A stretch of 64,000 nt of DNA from JAYVSZ01 sp043774925 (GTDB taxonomy: Bacteria > Pseudomonadota > Gammaproteobacteria > Burkholderiales > Methylophilaceae). Under the pieces are notes generated by a model. That model searched no databases. It saw nothing but the letters and a program-made list of their open reading frames with translations, and was not told the origin of the DNA. The translations under genes were made by a program, and so were the position numbers. Location of the stretch: the NCBI GenBank assembly GCA_043774925.1, contig JAYVSZ010000058.1, forward strand, positions 1 through 64,000, read 5' to 3'. Shown here piece after piece: positions 59,916-64,000 of this stretch (positions are counted from its first letter, which is position 1; every line of letters starts with the position of its first letter).

Positions 59916-61088
59916 ATGCGCTGCTACCAAACCATGACGCTTGTAGTTTTGCTGGCATCAACTTCATGTAGTGCAACCAGCATAGTAGCGCCGCCAGAAT
60001 CAACACTTAAATTACCCGCTGGCTTTCAAATTAAAGTATTTGCTAAGCTCAATAGCGCACCACGCATGATGGCGTTTGATAAAAATGGTCATTTATTTGT
60101 TTCTTTAGTCAAATCCAATCAAGTAGTCATGCTGCCAGATGCCAATAAGGACGGCCTTGCTGAGACAGTTAACGTGATAGCGGAAAGCCTAAACGCGCCG
60201 AATGGTTTAACATTTGTCGGCGACGATTTGCTAGTGGCGAATCAGGATGGCATTGTCAAACTTACGCAAAAAGATGGCGTTTGGCAGGCGCCAAAACCAT
60301 TTATCAGCAATCTGCCAACTGGTGGCCACACGCTAAAAAGCATCAAAGTGGGTGCGGATAATTTTCTGTATCTCAATGTCGGCTCTAGCTGCAACGTGTG
60401 CGTGGAAGACAACCCACTGCGGGCGACCATTTTGCGTTATACCTTAGCAGGCAAGCCATTGGGCAGCCAAATTCAAGACACTTTGGGTGCCAGCAGCCCA
60501 GTTTGGGCTAAAGGTTTACGCAATAGCCAAGGTTTTGCCTGGCAGCCCAAAACTGGCGCCATGTTTGCCACCAACGAAGGCGCAGATAATCGCAGCGACA
60601 AGAAAAATGGTAAAGTAAACGATGCGCTGCCACCTGAACATTTGAACAAAATCGAGTCTGGCAACAATTACGGTTGGCCGCATTGCTGGGGCGACCACTT
60701 TGAAGATCCGAATTTTACTGGCTCAGACAACTTTTGCAAAAACAGCACGCCGCCAGCCATCACCTTTACCTCGCACTCCACGCCGATCGGCATCACTTTT
60801 CTCGATAAAAGCAACTTCCCCGCCGATTATAAAAACGATGCGATTGTGGCGCTGCACGGCTCTTGGAACCGCGCGCAGCCAAGTGGCTACAAACTAGTGC
60901 GGGTGAAATTTAGTGGCGAAAAACCTGTAGAAGTGCTTGATTTTGTCACAGGCTGGCTCAATATAGATGAAGCCCAAGAAAGTAATCCTTGGGGGAGACC
61001 CGTGGATTTGATTGTGGGAACGGATGGCGCATTGTACGTGTCTGACGATAAAGCGAATTTGATCTACCGCATTACTTATGGAAACTAA
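59916..61088 (+). CDS. PQQ-dependent sugar (sorbosone-type) dehydrogenase
   Basis: A 390-residue exported six-blade beta-propeller. A hydrophobic N-terminus ends near LLASTSCSAT, possibly a lipoprotein or a cleaved signal. Family segments are PRMMAFDKNGHLFVSL, GGHTLKSIKVGADNFLYLNVGS, the Cys pair in SCNVC, and NNYGWPHCWGD. Such enzymes oxidise sugars or sugar aldehydes with PQQ, as expected in a methylotroph that makes PQQ. It starts directly after the FccB stop, so is probably in the same operon. The substrate is unknown. Confidence 0.85.
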   Translation: MRCYQTMTLVVLLASTSCSATSIVAPPESTLKLPAGFQIKVFAKLNSAPRMMAFDKNGHLFVSLVKSNQVVMLPDANKDGLAETVNVIAESLNAPNGLTFVGDDLLVANQDGIVKLTQKDGVWQAPKPFISNLPTGGHTLKSIKVGADNFLYLNVGSSCNVCVEDNPLRATILRYTLAGKPLGSQIQDTLGASSPVWAKGLRNSQGFAWQPKTGAMFATNEGADNRSDKKNGKVNDALPPEHLNKIESGNNYGWPHCWGDHFEDPNFTGSDNFCKNSTPPAITFTSHSTPIGITFLDKSNFPADYKNDAIVALHGSWNRAQPSGYKLVRVKFSGEKPVEVLDFVTGWLNIDEAQESNPWGRPVDLIVGTDGALYVSDDKANLIYRITYGN

Positions 61089-61089
61089 A

Positions 61090-61653
61090 ATGACACATTT
61101 AATCAAATTAATCATTGCGTTAACCTTGTTTGGCAGCGCCAATGCAAAGGCCGATAACGCTAATGTGCTGCTGTACATTCAGCCCTATGAATACACGAAC
61201 GAAGTAAAACTGCAGCATTTTTCGCAGGAGTACTGGTATGCACAGGCACCAATGGTAGAGCCAATTGCCAAAGAGAAGTTGACAAAAGTCGTGGGTAATG
61301 TGAGCATGTGCGAAGGCAACGACACTGGAAAAATGCTGATTTGGCTGCAACCACGCATGTTTTATAACGGGCAGCTACAAGTGTTTTACGGTAAAGTGAC
61401 CGCAAACGTCTATACTGGTGTCGGCAAGTTGGCTGGCGCTTATGTGGGCGAGTATACGCAACATGGCTCACTTGGCATTTTGCCCGCACATTGGCTGAAA
61501 AAAGCCTACGCCAAGGCGATGGATAACGTCGTTGCAAAAATGCAGGCGGATAAACCACTACAAACTTTAGTGAGCAGCGCGGCTGTTGGCGATACGCCAT
61601 GCAGCATGGTGAGCTTACTGCCTGTGCCAAAAATTCGTGTAATGTCTTTCTAG
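61090..61653 (+). CDS. secreted protein of unknown function
   Basis: A 187-residue exported protein: signal peptide MTHLIKLIIALTLFGSANA, then a compact domain with MVEPIAKEKLTKVVGNVSMCEGND, QPRMFYNGQLQVFYGKVTANVY and a C-terminal TPCSMVSLLPVPKIRVMSF. Two Cys residues (in SMCEG and TPCSM) may form a disulfide. An in-frame ATG at 61078 would add four residues and overlap the previous gene. I do not recognise the family. Its neighbours point to a role in periplasmic redox or sugar metabolism. Confidence 0.75.
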   Translation: MTHLIKLIIALTLFGSANAKADNANVLLYIQPYEYTNEVKLQHFSQEYWYAQAPMVEPIAKEKLTKVVGNVSMCEGNDTGKMLIWLQPRMFYNGQLQVFYGKVTANVYTGVGKLAGAYVGEYTQHGSLGILPAHWLKKAYAKAMDNVVAKMQADKPLQTLVSSAAVGDTPCSMVSLLPVPKIRVMSF

Positions 61654-61662
61654 GAAAATAAA

Positions 61663-62538
61663 GTGTACAAAAAATCATTAAAAATCATTGTATTAAGCGT
61701 AGCTAGCACTTTATTGCTGGCTTGCCAAAGCACGACTGCTGTTTCTTACGTGCCACAAAAAGTCACTGGCTTAAAAACACCAGAATCCGCAATACAGGCT
61801 AAAGATGGCCGCATTTTTGTTTCAGAAATTAACGAATTTGGTAAAAATGGCGATGGCCAAATTACCGTGATTGATACAAGCGGTAAAGCATCGGTTTTCG
61901 CCAGCGGTTTAGATGACCCAAAAGGTTTAGCCATTATCGGGCAAGACTTATATGTAGCAGATATTGCCAAAATATGGAAAATCACGCCAGACGGCAAGGC
62001 TAGTGTTTTTGTGCCCGCTAACGGATTTACTTTTACGCCGCAATTTTTAAATGACTTGGAAACAGATTCGCACGGCAATTTGTACGTGAGTGATAGCGGC
62101 GATTTATTCAAAACAGGCAAAGGTGGCGCGATTTACAAAATTGATGCGACTGGCAAAGCGACTTTACTCATCAACGACCTAAAAGACGCGCGTATTAAAG
62201 CGCCGAATGGCTTATTGGCGGATGCTACGGGCAATGTGCTGGCTGAAGTGGATTTTGCCTCGGGCGTGCTTTACAACTTTAACCAAAAAACGGGCGCTTT
62301 AACTCGCATCGCAGAGGGTTTTGGCGGCGGCGATGGCTTAGTACGGCGCGCTAACGGCACGATGTACGTGAGCGACTGGAAAGGCGGCAAAGTATTCAGC
62401 GTCAGCAGCAAAGGCGAAGTTGCGCTGATAAAAGACGGCTACCAATCGGCCGCGGATATCGCGCTGACCAAAGATGAAAAATATATTATGGTGCCTGATA
62501 TGAAAGCGGGCGAACTCGATTTTATCCCGCTTAATTGA
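61663..62538 (+). CDS. SMP-30/gluconolactonase-like lipoprotein
   Basis: A 291-residue beta-propeller lipoprotein with a GTG start preceded by AGGAAAA. The signal ends at the lipobox LLAC (Cys 21). Propeller repeats recur as KDGRIFVSEINEFG, GQDLYVADIAKIWKI, DSHGNLYVSDSGDLF and ANGTMYVSDWKGGKVFSVS. SMP-30 enzymes are often lactonases; a lactonase beside a PQQ sugar dehydrogenase would make biochemical sense (inference). It ends the operon before a strong terminator. Confidence 0.82.
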   Translation: MYKKSLKIIVLSVASTLLLACQSTTAVSYVPQKVTGLKTPESAIQAKDGRIFVSEINEFGKNGDGQITVIDTSGKASVFASGLDDPKGLAIIGQDLYVADIAKIWKITPDGKASVFVPANGFTFTPQFLNDLETDSHGNLYVSDSGDLFKTGKGGAIYKIDATGKATLLINDLKDARIKAPNGLLADATGNVLAEVDFASGVLYNFNQKTGALTRIAEGFGGGDGLVRRANGTMYVSDWKGGKVFSVSSKGEVALIKDGYQSAADIALTKDEKYIMVPDMKAGELDFIPLN

Positions 62539-62551
62539 TTGCTTAGAACGC

Positions 62552-62581
62552 AAAAAAGCCACGCCTGCGCGTGGCTTTTTT
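62552..62581. terminator. intrinsic terminator after the SMP-30-like gene
   Basis: AAAAAAGCCACGC pairs perfectly with GCGTGGCTTTTTT across a four-base loop. It also faces the convergent small-peptide gene, so it is probably bidirectional. Confidence 0.92.
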
Positions 62582-62627
62582 ACTACAACACTTTACTTAG
62601 AGGGGATAATAAGTAAAGTTTAAAAAA

Positions 62628-62786
62628 TTACTTAGCTGCTGGAGCTGCTGCTGGCGCTGGCGCTGCTGGTGCAGACATTTCAGCTTTTTTAGCGTGATGT
62701 TTTTTAGCGTGGTGTTTAGTGCCAGCAAAAGCGTTAGCTGAAAGTGCGAAACAGATTGTCATTAAAACGATAGAGATTTTTTTCAT
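62628..62786 (-). CDS. small secreted His/Lys/Ala/Pro-rich peptide
   Basis: A 52-residue open frame with an AAGGAA ribosome-binding site. A signal peptide (MKKISIVLMTICFALSANAFA) is followed by KHHAKKHHAKKAEM and then an Ala/Pro repeat ending in PAAK. The mature part would be about 31 residues with four His and six or more Lys. It resembles acid-shock (Asr-like) or metal-binding periplasmic peptides in composition only. It is divergent from a two-component system whose regulator might control it. Confidence 0.75.
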   Translation of the reverse strand: MKKISIVLMTICFALSANAFAGTKHHAKKHHAKKAEMSAPAAPAPAAAPAAK

Positions 62787-62947
62787 AATAATTTCCTTTA
62801 AGTTGGTATCATTGTCTAAAATTACCTAGCTACATATATAGCTGGTTTAGCTGTAAAATGAACTTCGCTGAGATTAAAAGCACCGTCCATAGATGCCACT
62901 TTAACGACCCAGACTTACACCAACCTTACATAAAGTAATTGATATCA

Positions 62948-63634
62948 ATGAGAATTTTAATCGCCGAAGATGACGCCGTGCTTGCCAATGGCTTGGTGCG
63001 TACTTTTAGCTCAGGCAGTTACGCGGTAGACCATGTGAGTAATGGCGTACAGGCCGATTTGATGTTGCAAGAATCCGTTTACGATTTGGTGATTTTAGAT
63101 TTAGGCTTGCCGAAAATGGACGGCTTGGAGGTTTTAAAAAAGCTGCGCCAACGCGGCGAAAAAGTCGCAGTGCTCATTTTAACCGCGCGCGATGCGATTG
63201 AAAGCCGCGTGAAAGGCTTGGATTTAGGCGCTGATGATTATTTGACGAAACCATTTAATCTGGACGAGCTGGAAGCACGTGTGCGCGCCCTCATTCGGCG
63301 CGGCCAGCTCGGCAGCAATTTACCGCTGCAATGCGCCAATTTAAGTTTAAATGTGGCCGATAAAATCGCAATTAATGGTGATATTCCGCTGCCGCTCTCG
63401 GCGCGAGAATTTGGCCTGCTGGAAGTGCTGATGACGCGCGCTAACAAAGTGGTCAATAAGGGACAATTGCTAGAGGCGCTAGTGAACTGGGATAGCGAAA
63501 TAAGCGATAACGCGATTGAAGTGTATATCCATCGCTTGCGTAAAAAAATTGCGCCTTCTGGCGCGCGCATCCTTACCATTCGTGGCTTGGGTTACCTGCT
63601 GGAAGCCCAGAAAATGAACGAAGTAAAGTCATGA
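62948..63634 (+). CDS. OmpR/QseB-type response regulator
   Basis: A 228-residue DNA-binding response regulator. The receiver domain holds the acidic pair EDD near residue 8, the phospho-acceptor Asp in VILDLGLP near residue 51 and the LTAR and KPF motifs. The C-terminal winged helix ends with ARILTIRGLGYLLE. The ATG at 62948 starts directly with MRILIAEDD, so it is preferred over an ATG at 62939. It overlaps the sensor kinase by four bases. Confidence 0.92.
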   Translation: MRILIAEDDAVLANGLVRTFSSGSYAVDHVSNGVQADLMLQESVYDLVILDLGLPKMDGLEVLKKLRQRGEKVAVLILTARDAIESRVKGLDLGADDYLTKPFNLDELEARVRALIRRGQLGSNLPLQCANLSLNVADKIAINGDIPLPLSAREFGLLEVLMTRANKVVNKGQLLEALVNWDSEISDNAIEVYIHRLRKKIAPSGARILTIRGLGYLLEAQKMNEVKS

Positions 63635-64000
63635 TGAACGCCCAAAAATCGCTCAAAAAGCAGCTGCTGATTTGGGTGCTCATTCCACTGTTTTTGGTGC
63701 TACTGACCAGCTCAATTGTCTCTTATTACCGTGCCTTATACTTTGCTAATCTTGCTTACGATCGCTCGCTTTACCGCACTGCGCTTGCCTTGGCAGACCA
63801 AGTAGATGTGGATGGCGTGCATGTGGTGGCGGATTTACCACAAGTCGCCAAAAACTTACTGGAATATGATGAAACGGATGCCATTTACTATCGCATCTCC
63901 GACCCCAATGGTGATGTAGTACTGGGCGAAGCAGCGTTACCAATACCAAAAAAGTTGCCCGCTTCTGATGACCACTTATACTTTGAAAGCCAATTTAAAA
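63631..64000 (+). CDS. sensor histidine kinase, 5' part (cut by window end)
   Basis: The first 123 residues of a membrane sensor kinase with two possible starts (ATG 63631 or 63634). A membrane segment at about residues 12-34 (LIWVLIPLFLVLLTSSIVSY) is followed by a periplasmic sensor part (LYFANLAYDRSLYRTALALA) of the QseC/TctE N-terminal type. The ATGA overlap with the response regulator shows they form one operon. The kinase core lies outside the window. Confidence 0.88.
   Translation, partial: MMNAQKSLKKQLLIWVLIPLFLVLLTSSIVSYYRALYFANLAYDRSLYRTALALADQVDVDGVHVVADLPQVAKNLLEYDETDAIYYRISDPNGDVVLGEAALPIPKKLPASDDHLYFESQFK

Noticed and set aside
1..64000. CRISPR arrays, tRNA or rRNA genes, prophage or IS transposases
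   Set aside because: No regularly spaced direct repeats, no cloverleaf-like sequences in the gaps and no transposase or integrase motifs were seen by eye; a dedicated search was not possible.

Overview
The window looks like a chromosomal segment of a betaproteobacterium, most likely a methylotroph of the Methylophilaceae (Methylotenera-like). This is an inference from gene content and order: a methylcitrate-cycle cluster, surE-pcm-nlpD, scpA-scpB-rluB next to a PHP/Sua5/M50/trpS block, large-type PurL, and moderately AT-rich DNA with dense, mostly housekeeping genes. No rRNA, tRNA, phage, CRISPR or complete transposase gene is visible.

Layout. 1-3370: methylcitrate cycle (prpB 3' part, prpC, prpD). 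3586-10160: purB followed by tightly packed genes (NYN/LOTUS protein, WrbA-like flavoprotein, HugZ-like protein, DUF2069), then surE-pcm-nlpD. 10243-16126: stress and redox genes (thioredoxin-like, nitroreductase, YceI, pirin, PsiE-like, tadA, Bax-inhibitor-like, MORN protein, nagZ). 16156-16933: an orphan membrane-protein gene between two inverted palindromes. 16985-22577: a methyltransferase, a queuosine-precursor transporter, and a peptide-type ABC transporter whose operon contains a signal-less L,D-transpeptidase fold protein, which suggests murein-peptide recycling. 22658-28738: DoxX, rlmD, an exonuclease, an orphan membrane protein and a ydbH-ynbE-ydbL type envelope operon. 28820-32432: cysM, then an ECF sigma/anti-sigma pair divergent from a Tat-exported metallophosphoesterase and a CuA-like cupredoxin.

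32463-43341: dsbB, xseA, kup, an M48 lipoprotein protease, dapD, a GGDEF-EAL protein with a degenerate MHYT sensor, an ArsC/Spx-like protein, dapE, a GxxExxY cassette bounded by a 31-bp inverted repeat, and prmB. 43338-50459: a leftward conserved block (PHP, YciO, M50, trpS, scpA, scpB, rluB) interrupted by a repeat island plus an orphan gene. 50557-57648: yciB, yciI, bolA, a PpiC-type isomerase, an FTR1 iron permease behind a Fur-like palindrome, and purL. 57683-62538: a secreted redox cluster (ankyrin protein, cytochrome c, FccB-like flavoprotein, PQQ-type sugar dehydrogenase, SMP-30-like lipoprotein). 62628-64000: a small His/Lys-rich secreted peptide divergent from a two-component system cut by the window end.

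The most interesting signals are three small insertions into otherwise ordinary gene neighbourhoods, each a passenger gene next to or between inverted repeats: GxxExxY at 42006-42441, a membrane protein at 16156-16933, and the island at 45932-47074. Next are the ECF/metallophosphoesterase/cupredoxin locus with repeated GGGAATAA elements, and a case where a dispersed repeat seems to supply the start codon of an envelope gene (28733-28818).
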